A stretch of 64,000 nt of DNA from assembly GCF_009026825.1 (NCBI RefSeq), contig NZ_CP045032.1:744001-808000 (forward strand), in the 5' to 3' direction. The DNA comes from Corynebacterium urogenitale (lineage in GTDB: Bacteria > Actinomycetota > Actinomycetes > Mycobacteriales > Mycobacteriaceae). The notes under the pieces are model-generated. The model did not search any database. It saw nothing but the letters and a program-made list of their open reading frames with translations, and was not told the origin of the DNA. The position numbers and the translations under genes were made by a program. Positions 47,384-57,464 of this stretch are shown piece by piece (the first letter of the stretch is position 1; every line of letters starts with the position of its first letter).

Positions 47384-48319
47384 TTATTCAGCGATGAGGG
47401 CCTTTTCCTTATCCTCCTCGATTTCGACGCCACGAGTGCCTACTTCGGCTGGGCGTCGAGCTTTACGTCGAGCGAAGGCTAGGGCTCCGCCGTAGATGTA
47501 CATAACGACCGAAAATACTGCAGCTGGCGCAGCGACCTCGGAGTCCTGGATGACGGTGAGCGCGATGACGAGACTCATTGTGGAATTTCGTAGTGCGAAC
47601 TCCACCGCGAGAGCCACGCGATCCTCGATCGGGCGTTTGACGATCGCTGCCAAGCCCCAGCCGAGAGCCATTATGAGGCCCGTGAAGATAACTACCGCCG
47701 GGCCGGTTTTCACAAGGATGTCGCCCAGCTGGTCCTTCAGGTCGATGACCAGGAAGACGAACATAATGACAATTGTGATGACTCCGACGACGCTGACGAT
47801 CTTCTCCAGCTTCTTGGCCAGATTTTCATTCTTGGCACGTATGAACATGCCTAGCGCAATTGGGAGGGCGACCACACCTAGGAGCATGCCAATGACTGGT
47901 CCCGGCGGTACGGAGATGAAGCCGAGTTCATGGTCGGTGACGGGGAAGAGCTTCCCGGATAGCCAGATCCAGAATGGCAAGGTGACCATCATGGCGATGG
48001 AGGCGAGGACGGTGAGGATGATGGACAGCGGGACGTTGCCCTTGCACAAGTGGGTGAAGAGGTTAGTTGTTACTCCACCGGGGGTGGCTGCGATGAGCAT
48101 GAGGCCGATTGCGAAAACAGGCTCCATCTGGAGTGCAAAAGCTACTGCCAGCCCCACGATGGGGACAAAGAGGAGCTGACCGATGACGCCGGCGGTGATG
48201 ACACCGCGCGAGTTAAGGCTTTTGGTGAATTGGTTGGTCGTGAGGGTGAGTCCAATGCCCACCATGATGATGGCGAGGGCGACTGGTAGGCCGACTGCCG
48301 CGAATCCTTGATCTTGCAT
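47384..48319 (-). CDS. Bile acid:sodium symporter-family transporter
   Basis: 311 residues with about nine or ten membrane helices. The SBF/BASS marks are GIGLTLTTNQFTKSL near the N-terminus and LMLIAATPGGVTTNLFTHL in the fourth helix region, plus a second half with ALGWGLAAIVKRP and EFALRNSTMSLVIAL. It should carry an organic anion with Na+; bacterial substrates range from pantoate to bile acids, so none is assigned. A short inverted repeat, ACAAAGT...ACTTTGT (48357-48381), lies 38 bases upstream of its start and may be regulatory. Confidence 0.88.
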   Translation of the reverse strand: MQDQGFAAVGLPVALAIIMVGIGLTLTTNQFTKSLNSRGVITAGVIGQLLFVPIVGLAVAFALQMEPVFAIGLMLIAATPGGVTTNLFTHLCKGNVPLSIILTVLASIAMMVTLPFWIWLSGKLFPVTDHELGFISVPPGPVIGMLLGVVALPIALGMFIRAKNENLAKKLEKIVSVVGVITIVIMFVFLVIDLKDQLGDILVKTGPAVVIFTGLIMALGWGLAAIVKRPIEDRVALAVEFALRNSTMSLVIALTVIQDSEVAAPAAVFSVVMYIYGGALAFARRKARRPAEVGTRGVEIEEDKEKALIAE

Positions 48320-48381
48320 GTAATCCTCGGGGTGTACTGACGAGAAACTCTGAGCAACAAAGTAGTTTTGACGAACTTTGT

Positions 48382-48678
48382 AGTTTGCTAGTCAAGCACA
48401 CGTGTGGCCAATGCCATCCACGTTTGCAAAAAAGTGGGTGCAAGGGGGGTGGAATTAGAGTGCTGTCAACTCGGGGCCTGGTGAAACCCGGGTGTGCCCA
48501 GCTCGGCAAAACCTGGGTGTATCCAGCTCGATGAAACCTAGGTGAGTCTAGGGAGGCTTTGGTGGTGCGGGTAGATTCGCGCTCTTCGAAATATAGGGTG
48601 GTTGTGTTGCTGAAAGCTGGGGCGAGGCGTTGGGGTCTTAATGTTGAGCAGGCGGGTTGTATTCACCTGATGGGAGAG
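48382..48678. other. Intergenic stretch holding three tandem ~25-bp repeats
   Basis: No convincing gene. Repeat units lie at about 48466-48497, 48498-48522 and 48523-48547. They share the plan C-AGCTCGG-(A/T)GAAACC-GGGTGT; the central unit reads CCAGCTCGGCAAAACCTGGG. The upstream part has a run of six G near 48443. Confidence 0.6.
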
Positions 48679-48755
48679 TGGTGGGGCCAGCGGGGCTCGA
48701 ACCCGCGACCAGCGGATTATGAGTCCGCGGCTCTAACCGACTGAGCTATAGCCCC
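48679..48755 (-). tRNA. tRNA with CAT anticodon (Met or Ile2)
   Basis: Cloverleaf on the minus strand. The acceptor starts GGGGCTATAGCTCAG, the anticodon loop is CTCATAA in a GCGGA/TCCGC stem, the T-arm is GCGGGTTCGAGCCCCGC, and CCA is encoded (48679-48681). CAT may read Met, or Ile after lysidine modification. The acceptor sequence does not settle it by eye. Confidence 0.9.
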
Positions 48756-49019
48756 TTAGTCGCTTCTTAGATTGAAGCTCGGCTCATAAGTATAGCGTGA
48801 GCTCATTGAGGAGCCTCATTGGCCTAGGTGAATCGAGATGCTGTCTCTGGTTGTCGGGCTCGGTCGGTTTTTTGGGGGGGGGCTCGAGAGGTCGTCGGAT
48901 CGTGGCTCAGGGGATTGATGGAAATTGTTGCTCTAGTGTGGCAATTATGCCTTTTACCAGGCGATTTGCTTATGGAAAACCCTTCGGTATATAGTTTTCC
49001 TCGTTGCTACGGCAGCCTT

Positions 49020-49092
49020 TCCCCCATAGCTCAGTTGGCAGAGCATTCGACTGTTAATCGAAGGGTCACTGGTTCGAGCCCAGTTGGGGGAG
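49020..49092 (+). tRNA. tRNA-Asn (GTT)
   Basis: Acceptor TCCCCCA (49020-49026) pairs with TGGGGGA. The anticodon loop CTGTTAA gives GTT, and the T-arm is ACTGGTTCGAGCCCAGT. CCA is not encoded. A hairpin (ACGCCCCGT...ACGGGGTGT) at about 49101-49137 follows and probably terminates it. Confidence 0.93.
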
Positions 49093-49274
49093 CATAGAGA
49101 AACGCCCCGTTACCTGCACAAACAGGACGGGGTGTTGTTGTATCTACGGGGTTTAACAGTCGGCACGCTTAACAGATAATTAACGCTTTGACGTTAGAGG
49201 TAGCGAAAAAGAGTCCCCGATCCCAGCCTCTGCTACCAACTCTCTACCACTTCCCCCGCTACTTATCCCCTCTA

Positions 49275-50132
49275 CTATTTCTCCCTAGCGGCTTCCCAGA
49301 GTGAGTCGTTGAATGTGTCCCATCGCTGTTTAGCCCAGTCGCCGAATGGTCGATCAGTGAGTACTACCGCAGCCCTGCCGGTGGGGCGGTGGAACCAAAG
49401 GAATGTTCCTGATTGGCCAAAGTGACCGGCAGTATCTTCCGGCATGGATCGGCCAATCCAATGAGCGTGTGTCTCCCGCTGTTGCGACTTATCGCCCTCC
49501 AAGGAGAAACCCAAGCCCCACGTGCAAGGGTTAAAGCGACCATAGCCAGGCACAATTCCGGCGAGGTCTGGGTACTGCGGGGTCAGTGCCTCCTCTACCA
49601 TGCCTTCGCTGAGCAGTTGAGGGGAAAGGAACTCTTGAGCAAGGCCGATGAGCGCATCAACGGAAGCCTTGAATCCGTGGCCGGCAGAGCCTTCGATCGA
49701 TATTTCAATCCTCAAGGGCTCGCAAATGCCTTCGCGAACGTAATCGGCAAAGGGGATAGTCGTGGTTTCGGTGATAGCGTCCGCCAGCACCTCATAGCCT
49801 GCCGAGGAGTAAATTCGCCGTGTTCGTGCTGGCTTCTCCTCGATTCGCTGCTGGAAAGCAATGCCCGAAGCGTGGGAAAGAAGCTCGCGAAAGGACGGGG
49901 TGGCGTCGAATTCGGGAAGGAGGGAGGAAGGCACGCTGTCATCGAGATCGAAGGCGCCCTCCTCCGCGGCTAGGAGGACGGCATAGGCCGTGACCAACTT
50001 GCTGACGCTCGCCAGAGAGAAAACTCGTGACGTGTCTCCTGCGGTTTTCACGCCATTAGTAGTTATGACGGCACCAGCCACATTATCGACGGGCCATTCG
50101 GATGTGGATTGGAGAACATCAGCAATAGTCAT
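49275..50132 (-). CDS. Serine hydrolase of the beta-lactamase/esterase family
   Basis: 285 residues. The SxxK motif is SVSK in LASVSKLVTAYAVL, with the nucleophile Ser near residue 43. A Tyr motif YSSAGYEVL follows near 110, the YxN position. No signal peptide is visible, so it is probably cytoplasmic. This group includes esterases and D-aminopeptidases rather than drug-inactivating beta-lactamases. It is on the same strand as acpM upstream. Confidence 0.8.
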   Translation of the reverse strand: MTIADVLQSTSEWPVDNVAGAVITTNGVKTAGDTSRVFSLASVSKLVTAYAVLLAAEEGAFDLDDSVPSSLLPEFDATPSFRELLSHASGIAFQQRIEEKPARTRRIYSSAGYEVLADAITETTTIPFADYVREGICEPLRIEISIEGSAGHGFKASVDALIGLAQEFLSPQLLSEGMVEEALTPQYPDLAGIVPGYGRFNPCTWGLGFSLEGDKSQQRETHAHWIGRSMPEDTAGHFGQSGTFLWFHRPTGRAAVVLTDRPFGDWAKQRWDTFNDSLWEAAREK

Positions 50133-50177
50133 GATGTAAGCCAGCCTACGTGAGGCGGCAGTGCTGGACAGGGTGCG

Positions 50178-50510
50178 TTAGCTAATGCGCATTTCTACCA
50201 ACTTCACCAGCTGACCCACGGTGGCGATCTTGTTGATGGCCTCGTCCTCAATTTCCACGTTGAACTCCTCCTCAAGGCGGACCGCGATGTCTACGAGCGT
50301 GAGGGAATCGACGCTGAGGTCTTCGTCGAGGGAGGACTTGGGGGAGATCTCCTCCCGTGAAATGCCGGTGGCATCTTCGACAATGGACACCACGCGCTCC
50401 TCCGTTGATTCCGGTGCCTTCGCGTCAGAAGTCTGTGCTGCATTGCCGCCCATCGCTGCGGCGAGCTTCTGCTTTGCGGACTCGGAAATGCCTGTGGTGT
50501 CGTTAGCCAT
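50178..50510 (-). CDS. acpM: Acyl carrier protein, meromycolate type
   Basis: 110 residues, longer than housekeeping ACP because of an N-terminal extension (~30 residues). The phosphopantetheine Ser lies in LSVDSLTLVDI (near residue 70), on the DSL motif. It should shuttle acyl chains for FAS-II/mycolate-related synthesis. It is the 3'-most gene before a divergent alpha/beta hydrolase at 50728. Confidence 0.88.
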   Translation of the reverse strand: MANDTTGISESAKQKLAAAMGGNAAQTSDAKAPESTEERVVSIVEDATGISREEISPKSSLDEDLSVDSLTLVDIAVRLEEEFNVEIEDEAINKIATVGQLVKLVEMRIS

Positions 50511-50727
50511 GTGAAACCAGACCTTTCAAGAGGCTTGCTAAATGATGAACCAGATTTTACGGGCTGTGCGGATAAATCGGGAGTAGCTGCCGGGGTTGAG
50601 GGACAAAAGTGCTGTTCGGGGAGAAACGGGGATAATGCCTGGGGCGAGGATCCCAGCCACTAGAGTGTAATAAATAGATCGAAATAGAACTGTCGCAATG
50701 ATAGGGAAGATAGGGAAAGGCTCGCCC

Positions 50728-51750
50728 GTGGGAATCACGCGGAAGATTGCACATGGACTGCGCTTGACGACCAAGCGCACTGTTAATCGTTTGCGCAAGC
50801 GCGTGCCTGAACTTCCGTCGTTGCAGGACGTGCGCGAGGTGCATCGTGTCTCTGTCGCCGATGGGGTGTCGCTGGCGGTACGAGAAATTGTGTCAGACGA
50901 TTGGGAATCGGAGAGCGCCTCAGAGGTCGCGCCGCTGACGATCGTTTTCGCACACGGTTTCACGCTATCCGCGCAATCATGGTTCTTTCAGGCTGCACGG
51001 TTGCGGATGCTGCCGAAGGTGCGAATGCTGATTCCCGATCTGCGTGGTCACGGCGATAGTCCTGCACCTGCGCGGCACCTCGGGGTGGATAAGACTGCTG
51101 CGGATCTCGTGGAGGCTGTTCGGCAATTAGCCCCCGGAGACGACCTCATGCTCGTCGGCCATTCCATGGGAACGATGACTGTCCTGGGTGCTTTGCGGCA
51201 TATGAACGACGACGAGCGTGCGCGGGTGAAGGCAATCGCGATGATTAACGGCGCGATCGATACTTTCGCTTCCGCGGGTATCACTCAGCTTTTGCACTCA
51301 CGGCTCGTGCGAACTCTGCGCCGTGTTGGCAAGAGGTTCCCGCACAAGGCTGAGATCGTGAAGAACAGTGTGGAATGGGCTCTGGAGGCCTTTATAGCCA
51401 CATTTGTCTATCACGGTGCGCTGGAAGAAGGAGCGAGCGCCAAGTTCGACATTGTTGAGTTCCATGCGGAGGAAATCGACCGGACATCGATGTCTACGGT
51501 GCTGGGGTACTTGGATGACCTCTCAGAGCACGACGAAACGCCGTCGGCGCCCTATCTTCAGGGCGTGCCGGGCGTCGTCATGGTCGGCAAGATGGACGAC
51601 GTCACTCCCGCCGAGCAGACGCGCGAAATCGCAAAGGTGTGGGACGTAGCTGAGAAGAAGGAATTCCCCGAATCTGGGCACATGCTGCCCGTGGAGTGCC
51701 CAGAGAAGGTCAATAATGAACTCGTGAAGCTGATTGACAAGGTGCGCTAA
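50728..51750 (+). CDS. Alpha/beta hydrolase
   Basis: 340 residues from GTG 50728, seven bases after GGAAAGG; an ATG at 50698 is the alternative. Oxyanion region FAHGFTLSAQSW, nucleophile elbow VGHSMGTMT, acid in VGKMDDVTP and His in ESGHMLPVE give a complete triad. The N-terminus is basic (RKIAHGLRLTTKRTVNRLRK), possibly membrane-associating. It is an actinobacterial lipase/esterase-like enzyme, and the substrate is unknown. It is adjacent to acpM, but on the opposite strand. Confidence 0.82.
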   Translation: MGITRKIAHGLRLTTKRTVNRLRKRVPELPSLQDVREVHRVSVADGVSLAVREIVSDDWESESASEVAPLTIVFAHGFTLSAQSWFFQAARLRMLPKVRMLIPDLRGHGDSPAPARHLGVDKTAADLVEAVRQLAPGDDLMLVGHSMGTMTVLGALRHMNDDERARVKAIAMINGAIDTFASAGITQLLHSRLVRTLRRVGKRFPHKAEIVKNSVEWALEAFIATFVYHGALEEGASAKFDIVEFHAEEIDRTSMSTVLGYLDDLSEHDETPSAPYLQGVPGVVMVGKMDDVTPAEQTREIAKVWDVAEKKEFPESGHMLPVECPEKVNNELVKLIDKVR

Positions 51751-51787
51751 ACGTCAAACTTCTCGTTGCCAGGAAGCTTAGTTCGGG

Positions 51788-52296
51788 CTATCGGAAGTCT
51801 TTAGCGTTCCTTGCTATGCGCCAGGCGATGATAACTGCGTCTTCCTCTGCGTCAATGGTGAGGATGGGAAGTTAGGTGCATGCAGTCCGCTGATCGACGA
51901 GTTGGTCACGCGGAGAACGTCGCCCTCGCTCAGCACCATCGCCTCGCCTTGGCTCGGCGGTGCATCTTCCGCATCTGGTGGTAGCCACATTTGGATGACT
52001 CTCAACTTGTCACGGCTGGAGTAGCCCGCGGCATTGACCTCGCTGTGGCGAATGCCTGCGCCCGCGCTGATGGCTTGGGATTGTCCACCGGAAACTACTG
52101 ATTCTTTGCCAGACGAGTCGCGGTGACGCACAGCGCCTTCCATGATCCAGGAGACAATCTCAGCATTGTCGTGCTGGTGCATATCGAAACCCTCGCCCGG
52201 GTTCACAACGTCGTCATTGTGCATCATGAGTATGCCGAAGGCGTTGTCGATTAAGTCGAAATTGCCGGTGCCCGGGAAGGACTGGCGGGAGTCCAC
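51788..52296 (-). pseudogene. Pirin-family protein, C-terminus frameshifted
   Basis: The open frame (160 residues from GTG 52296) carries the pirin core: DSRQSFPGTGNFDL, MMHNDDVVNPGEGFDMHQHD and SAGAGIRHSEVNA. It then runs off-frame into SSPLTQRKTQ and stops at 51814. In another frame over the last ~25 codons a plausible tail reads LTIDAEEDAVIIAWRIARNA and ends at 51788. The ~15 residues usually preceding DSRQSF are also missing, because a TAG lies 5 codons before the start. It is probably damaged, though a short active form cannot be excluded. Confidence 0.5.
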
Positions 52297-52379
52297 GGCA
52301 TAGTCGCGCTAACGCTGCCTCTCGCTGGCTTTGATGATGGTCAAGGCTCGAGAGGTGGCATCTGATGACTGCGAAATTT

Positions 52380-52397
52380 TAGTTGACAAATCAACTA
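52380..52397. promoter_or_regulatory. Operator-like inverted repeat
   Basis: TAGTTGACAAATCAACTA has perfect 7-base arms and a 4-base centre. It lies ~85 bases upstream of the pirin start. The pattern is that of MarR-type regulator sites, which often control stress genes such as pirin. No regulator gene is adjacent. Confidence 0.5.
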
Positions 52398-52476
52398 GCT
52401 TAGCGTTGGTGGCCACCCTCAGGAAGAGGGAAGCCACTCGCCACTTCGCAGATTCCGAGTTCGCCGCCTAGGTGAC

Positions 52477-55290
52477 CTACTCGCCGTGAACCTGGCCAGG
52501 GGCAGTTGGATCTGTCAGCTTGTACTTCGCCGCGGCTTCGGCGACCGTGGAGCGGTCGATCTTGCCTTCCTTTGCCAGCCCAAGGAGAACCGCAACAACG
52601 ACCGACTCGGCGTCGATATTGAAGAATCGACGCGCGGCCTCGCGTGTATCCGAGAATCCGAAGCCGTCCGCGCCGAGCACGATGTACTCGCCCGGAACCC
52701 AGCGGCGAATCTGCTCCGGCACCGCAGTGGTGAAGTCTGAGACCGCTACCTTTGGCCCCTCCACGCCATTGAGCGTCTCGGACACGAAAGGCACACGCAC
52801 TTCCTTGCCCGGTTCGCGCAACTCATCCAGCGCAGCTGCCTGCCCATCGCGGGCCAGCTCATTCCAGCTCGTCACGGAGTAGATATTGGTGTTCACTCCA
52901 TACTCATCCGCCAGGATCTGTTTCGCCTTCACCGCAGCTTCCATGCCAACGCCGGAAGCCAAAATGGATGCCGTGTGCTCGGCCTCAGGTGCAGCACCCG
53001 CATCACCAGTAGAGTTCTCGCCAGAGCCGACGAGGCGATCCGCAGGGGAGTAAAGGTAAATTCCCTTCAGCAAGCCGTCTACATCCAGATTCTCCGGGGC
53101 CGCTGGTTGATGGACTGGCTCGTTGTACACGGTGAGGTAGTAGATGACATTCTCGCCACGGCCCTCGCCGTACATGCGGTCGATACCCTCACGGGTGATG
53201 TGAGCAATCTCGTAGGCGAAAGCGGGATCATACGTCACTACGGATGGATTCGTTGAAGCCAACAGTGGTGAATGTCCATCCATGTGCTGCAGACCCTCAC
53301 CGGTGAGGGTGGTTCGGCCGGCCGTAGCACCAATGAGGAAGCCGCGAGCCATCTGATCGGCCGCAGCCCAGATGGAATCACCCGTTCGCTGGAAGCCAAA
53401 CATGGAGTAGAAGATGTACAGCGGAATCATCGGCTCGCCGTGTGTGGCGTAGGACGTGCCCGCTGCGATGAAGCTTGCCATGGATCCGGCCTCAGAGATT
53501 CCTTCGTGCAGGATCTGGCCGTCCTTGGATTCCATGTACGTGAGCATCAGGTCGTGATCAACCGGCGTGTAGCGCTGCCCCTGAGTGTTGTGGATCTTCA
53601 ACGTTGGGAACCACGAATCCATGCCGAAAGTGCGAGCCTCATCAGGGATGATTGGCACAAAGCGCTTCTTAATCTCATCGTCGCGCATGAGGTCTTTGAA
53701 GATACGCACGAGCGCCATCGTCGTGGCGACCTTCTGCTTGCCGGAGCCCTTGAATGCGCTCTTGAGATTCTCCACTTCAGGCACGGCCAAAGGTGCGTAC
53801 TTCTCTCGACGCTCCGGAAGGTAGCCACCCAGCTCTTCGCGCCGTTCGATCATGTATTGAATCTCCGGGGAATCCTTCCCCGGGTTGTAGTACGGTGGCA
53901 GGCGCGGATCCTTCTCCAGATCCTCATCGGAGATCGGGATGGATTGCTTGTCGCGGAAAGTCTTGAGATCCTCCAGCGTCAGCTTCTTCATCTGGTGGGT
54001 GGCGTTACGGCCTTCAAAGTTATGCCCCAAGCCGTAGCCCTTGATGGTGTGAGCCAAGATCACGGTTGGCTGGTCTTTCGTCTCCAGCGCGCGAGCGAAG
54101 GCTGCGTAGACCTTGCGATAATCGTGTCCGCCGCGGCGCAGGTGCCAGATCTCTTCATCCGTCATGTCCTCTACCAGCTTGGCCGTGCGAGGGTCGCGCT
54201 CGAAGAAGAACTTGCGAACGTAGGCACCATCGTTGGCCTTGAACGTTTGGTAGTCGCCATCGGAGGTATTGTTCATCACTTCTACGAGCGCACCTTCAGT
54301 GTCGCGCTCGAGGAGTTCATCCCATTCGCGACCCCACACAACCTTGATAACATTCCAGCCAGCGCCCTTGAAGAAGCTCTCCAGCTCCTGAATGATCTTC
54401 GTGTTACCACGCACTGGGCCGTCGAGGCGTTGCAAGTTGCAGTTCACCACGAAGGTGAGGTTGTCCAAGTTGTGCAGCGCAGCCATTTGGATCAAGCCAC
54501 GGGATTCGGGTTCATCCATCTCGCCATCGCCCAGGAACGCCCACACATGCTGCTCGGAGGTGTCCTTAATGCCTCGATCGTGCAGATAGCGGTTGAAGCG
54601 CGCTTGGTAGATTGCGTCCATCGGCCCCAATCCCATGGAGACCGTAGGGAATTCCCAGAATTCCGGCATGCCATGCGGGTGGGGGTAGGAGGGGAGACCC
54701 AGCCCGGGTTTTGAAGCTTCCTGGCGGAAGGCGTCTAGCTGCTCCTCCGTGAGCCGCCCTTCCAGGAAGGCGCGCGCGTACATGCCCGGTGAAGCGTGGC
54801 CCTGGAAGAAGACTTGGTCGCCGCCTCCTGGGTGGTCCTTGCCGCGGAAGAAGTGGTTGAGGCCGACCTCGTACAGTGGCGCTGCGGAGGCGTAGGTGGA
54901 AATGTGGCCGCCCACGCCAATTCCCTGCCGTTGCGCACGGTGCACCATGATGGCCGCGTTCCAGCGAATCCAACGGCGGTAGCGTTTCTCAATTTCCTCG
55001 TCGCCTGGGAACTCGGGCTCCATTGACGTCGGAATTGTATTGACGTAGTCGGTCGACAGCAGCGGGGGGAGAGCCACACGTTTTGCCGTGGCGCGTTCCA
55101 GCAGCCGGAGCATGAGGTAGCGGCCGCGGTCGGGGCCTGCCGCCTCGAGCAATCCGTCCAGGGAATCCATCCATTCCTGCGTTTCTTCTGGGTCGGAGTC
55201 GTTAAGATACGACGCCACGCCATCGCGGATCCGGGGGAAGTGCGAATCGCTGAACTGCTGGTTGTCCTGCGCTTGATCATCCTGAGCCAT
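52477..55290 (-). CDS. aceE: Pyruvate dehydrogenase E1 component
   Basis: 937 residues from ATG 55290 ([10 protein letters not shown]). It is a homodimeric E1 with the thiamine diphosphate motif [12 protein letters not shown] and downstream [17 protein letters not shown]. The TMFGF region [17 protein letters not shown] is also present. It decarboxylates pyruvate and feeds the acetyl-CoA-forming complex; the E2/E3 genes are elsewhere. It is divergent from a DUF3052 gene 215 bases away, a common actinobacterial arrangement. I reject a 480-codon frame on the opposite strand. Confidence 0.95.
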   Translation of the reverse strand: MAQDDQAQDNQQFSDSHFPRIRDGVASYLNDSDPEETQEWMDSLDGLLEAAGPDRGRYLMLRLLERATAKRVALPPLLSTDYVNTIPTSMEPEFPGDEEIEKRYRRWIRWNAAIMVHRAQRQGIGVGGHISTYASAAPLYEVGLNHFFRGKDHPGGGDQVFFQGHASPGMYARAFLEGRLTEEQLDAFRQEASKPGLGLPSYPHPHGMPEFWEFPTVSMGLGPMDAIYQARFNRYLHDRGIKDTSEQHVWAFLGDGEMDEPESRGLIQMAALHNLDNLTFVVNCNLQRLDGPVRGNTKIIQELESFFKGAGWNVIKVVWGREWDELLERDTEGALVEVMNNTSDGDYQTFKANDGAYVRKFFFERDPRTAKLVEDMTDEEIWHLRRGGHDYRKVYAAFARALETKDQPTVILAHTIKGYGLGHNFEGRNATHQMKKLTLEDLKTFRDKQSIPISDEDLEKDPRLPPYYNPGKDSPEIQYMIERREELGGYLPERREKYAPLAVPEVENLKSAFKGSGKQKVATTMALVRIFKDLMRDDEIKKRFVPIIPDEARTFGMDSWFPTLKIHNTQGQRYTPVDHDLMLTYMESKDGQILHEGISEAGSMASFIAAGTSYATHGEPMIPLYIFYSMFGFQRTGDSIWAAADQMARGFLIGATAGRTTLTGEGLQHMDGHSPLLASTNPSVVTYDPAFAYEIAHITREGIDRMYGEGRGENVIYYLTVYNEPVHQPAAPENLDVDGLLKGIYLYSPADRLVGSGENSTGDAGAAPEAEHTASILASGVGMEAAVKAKQILADEYGVNTNIYSVTSWNELARDGQAAALDELREPGKEVRVPFVSETLNGVEGPKVAVSDFTTAVPEQIRRWVPGEYIVLGADGFGFSDTREAARRFFNIDAESVVVAVLLGLAKEGKIDRSTVAEAAAKYKLTDPTAPGQVHGE

Positions 55291-55505
55291 GGTCTCTGGC
55301 CTCCTCATCTGCACGAAGTAAAACTGTGCTGGGAACACCGCAGCCGGTGGTGATCGCTGCGATGCATCACGCACCCCAGACTACGTGAAGACCAGAATAT
55401 TTTGGAGAGCAAAGAACGGTTGCTGGGTCACCTTTTGGCGGGAAAAACACGGGAAAATAGCGAAATGAGTTGCCAGAACGCCCAAAACAGGGAACGATTT
55501 GAGGT

Positions 55506-56003
55506 GTGACTATAGATCAATCAGCCACCATGACGAAGACTGAAAGGCAAGAAACAGCAGTGGGAGACGCGCCTGGGGCCGCCACCGAAAAGAAGGACGG
55601 GCAGCGCGCGGAGATGTGGGCCGACCTGCTGTGTGTGAAGAAGTCCGACATCATCCAGGAAATTGGGTGGGACGAAGACGCTGACTCCTCAATCAGTGAA
55701 GCTCTCGAAGACCGCATCGGGGAGCAGCTCCTGGAGCAGGATACCGACGAGATCGTCGACATGGTGCTGCTGTGGTTCCGCGAGGAGGATGGGGATCTGG
55801 TCGATGGGCTAGTCGATGCCACCCGGTCCCTCGGCGAAGATGGTCGTATCTGGTTGCTGACCCCAGCAGCGACGAAGCCAGGGGCTATTGAGCCTGGTGT
55901 GATTGCTGAATCTGCCCAGCTTGCGGGCATGGTGCAGACGAAGTCCGAGCGCCTTGGCAACTGGCAGGGTGCCTGCCTAGTTAGCTCTGGAACGAAGCGC
56001 TAA
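55506..56003 (+). CDS. DUF3052 family protein
   Basis: 165 residues from GTG. The actinobacterial domain starts at EMWADLLCVKKSDIIQEIGW and continues with DTDEIVDMVLLWFREEDGDL. It is soluble and acidic. This gene is commonly paired with aceE, so it may have a role near pyruvate metabolism, but nothing is known for certain. Confidence 0.8.
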   Translation: MTIDQSATMTKTERQETAVGDAPGAATEKKDGQRAEMWADLLCVKKSDIIQEIGWDEDADSSISEALEDRIGEQLLEQDTDEIVDMVLLWFREEDGDLVDGLVDATRSLGEDGRIWLLTPAATKPGAIEPGVIAESAQLAGMVQTKSERLGNWQGACLVSSGTKR

Positions 56004-56119
56004 CAGCCACACAACCGCGACTGAGCTGGGGCCTCAACTGAGGCTCTTGGCCTGGGCAATGGGTGGGTTTTTCGATGGATTTCGTTGAATGACACCGATG
56101 TGTTATTGTTTCTAGGCAC

Positions 56120-56192
56120 GCGCCTTTAGCTCAGCTGGAAGAGCAGCTGGTTTACACCCAGCAGGTCGGCGGTTCGAGCCCGTCAGGGCGCA
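56120..56192 (+). tRNA. tRNA-Val (TAC)
   Basis: Acceptor GCGCCTT (56120-56126) pairs with AGGGCGC. The anticodon stem CTGGT/ACCAG holds loop TTTACAC, giving anticodon TAC. CCA is not encoded. A terminator hairpin follows at 56203. Confidence 0.93.
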
Positions 56193-56202
56193 CAGCGCGT
56201 AG

Positions 56203-56245
56203 AACCCCTGTGGATGATGTTCGGTAGAACTTCTCCACAGGGGTT
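56203..56245 (+). terminator. Terminator after tRNA-Val
   Basis: AACCCCTGTGGA (56203-56214) pairs perfectly with TCCACAGGGGTT (56234-56245), followed by TTCTTG. Confidence 0.8.
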
Positions 56246-56291
56246 TTCTTGTTCGTAGGTTGTCTCACTCTGTTGCTAGATTGGTGGGGTG

Positions 56292-57437
56292 ATGCAGCGA
56301 CAGAAAAAACGCCAAGGCTGGAAGACTTTCCTCACTCCCGGCTGGGTTATCACAGCGGTCGTGGTTCTCACGTTCACGTACTTCGCGATCACGTTCCTCG
56401 GACCGTGGCAGTTGCACAAGGGCGAGGAGAAAGCGGCTTTCAACGAGCGCTTGGAAGAAGCCCTAACGAAGGATCCCGTCTCTCTGTCGAAGGTCGAGCC
56501 CGCAGATGGTTCATCCGCTGGGATCGAAAAAGAATGGACACATGTCCGCTTACAAGGAGAGTTTGTCGGCGATGCGGAAGTTCTCCTCCGCAACCGACCG
56601 GTCGACTCCAATCCCGCTTTTCAAGTCCTGACGCCATTTAAGACTGATGAGGGACAGACAATCCTGGTGAACAGAGGCTGGATCCCGCCAGTTAATGGCT
56701 CCGATGTGCCGGAAATTCCTGATCCGCCCGCGGGTGACGTCGATGTGACTGGCTACATTCGCATGTCCGAGGCGAAGCCGGGTACTCCGCCGACTGAATC
56801 ACAGGGCTACACGCAGGTATCCGGCATGAATACCGAGCAGATTGGCGACCTGAAGGCTGATGAACTGCGGGCCGCAGATGGCCCGTCGTCATCGCAAAAG
56901 ACGCCTTTGGCCGCAGAGTATGTCCAATTGGATGAAGCGTCCGTGTCTGCGATGAATGAGCAGGACGATTCAGACGCAGAACTCACCGCGATCTCCCTGC
57001 CTCAGCTGGATAACGGCCCGCATATTTCGTACGCGTTCCAGTGGTGGACGTTCGGTTTGATGGCGCCAGCTGCGTTGCTGTGGTTTGCGTGGGCTGAAAT
57101 CCGTGAGCGTAAGCGCGAAAAGCAGGAGATTGCAGAGGCGGAGGCTATGGCAGCGGCAGCAAGATCCGCTGATGAGCGGGAGTCTGTTACGCATTCCGGT
57201 GCTGAGGGTGATAAAGCAGGCGCTGAAACCAATCGAGGTCGCATTGCTGAAGTGGAGCATGCCGTGACCGAACTCAGCGCTTCGCGAAACATCGGTGGTA
57301 CAGATTCTGCGGATACACCCCAGAGGGGCAGCGCAACGACTGAGGAAGTTGCCGCTCGGAAGTTAGCAGATCGCTACGGCGGCACCCGCAATCGTTTCGA
57401 GGAACGTCGCGCGGCGAAACGAGGCGAGCGGTTCTAG
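56292..57437 (+). CDS. SURF1-family protein
   Basis: About 381 residues. An N-terminal membrane helix (WVITAVVVLTFTYFAITFL) leads into the family motif FLGPWQLHKGEEKAAFNE. The domain carries VLLRNRPVDSNPAFQVLTPF and ILVNRGWIPPV. A second helix (YAFQWWTFGLMAPAALLWFA) precedes a long charged C-terminal extension of ~130 residues not usual in SURF1. It assists cytochrome c oxidase assembly, and the C-terminal extension is unexplained. Confidence 0.85.
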   Translation: MQRQKKRQGWKTFLTPGWVITAVVVLTFTYFAITFLGPWQLHKGEEKAAFNERLEEALTKDPVSLSKVEPADGSSAGIEKEWTHVRLQGEFVGDAEVLLRNRPVDSNPAFQVLTPFKTDEGQTILVNRGWIPPVNGSDVPEIPDPPAGDVDVTGYIRMSEAKPGTPPTESQGYTQVSGMNTEQIGDLKADELRAADGPSSSQKTPLAAEYVQLDEASVSAMNEQDDSDAELTAISLPQLDNGPHISYAFQWWTFGLMAPAALLWFAWAEIRERKREKQEIAEAEAMAAAARSADERESVTHSGAEGDKAGAETNRGRIAEVEHAVTELSASRNIGGTDSADTPQRGSATTEEVAARKLADRYGGTRNRFEERRAAKRGERF

Positions 57438-57464
57438 CCGAAGCGTCGAGAAACTGCGGGCTAT

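Noticed and set aside
48559..48744. 61-codon frame overlapping the CAT tRNA
   Set aside because: It reads through a tRNA on the other strand and has no independent support.
48875..48883. Run of nine G between two tRNA genes
   Set aside because: It is in non-coding DNA with no gene that it could switch in phase; noted as a likely slippage site only.
52411..52437. Hairpin after aceE (GTGGCCACCCTC...GAGGGAAGCCAC)
   Set aside because: The stem has two central mismatches and no T-run follows on the minus strand, so I do not call it a terminator.
53272..54714. 480-codon open frame opposite aceE
   Set aside because: It is antisense to the conserved E1 core including the thiamine motif, so it is a shadow.
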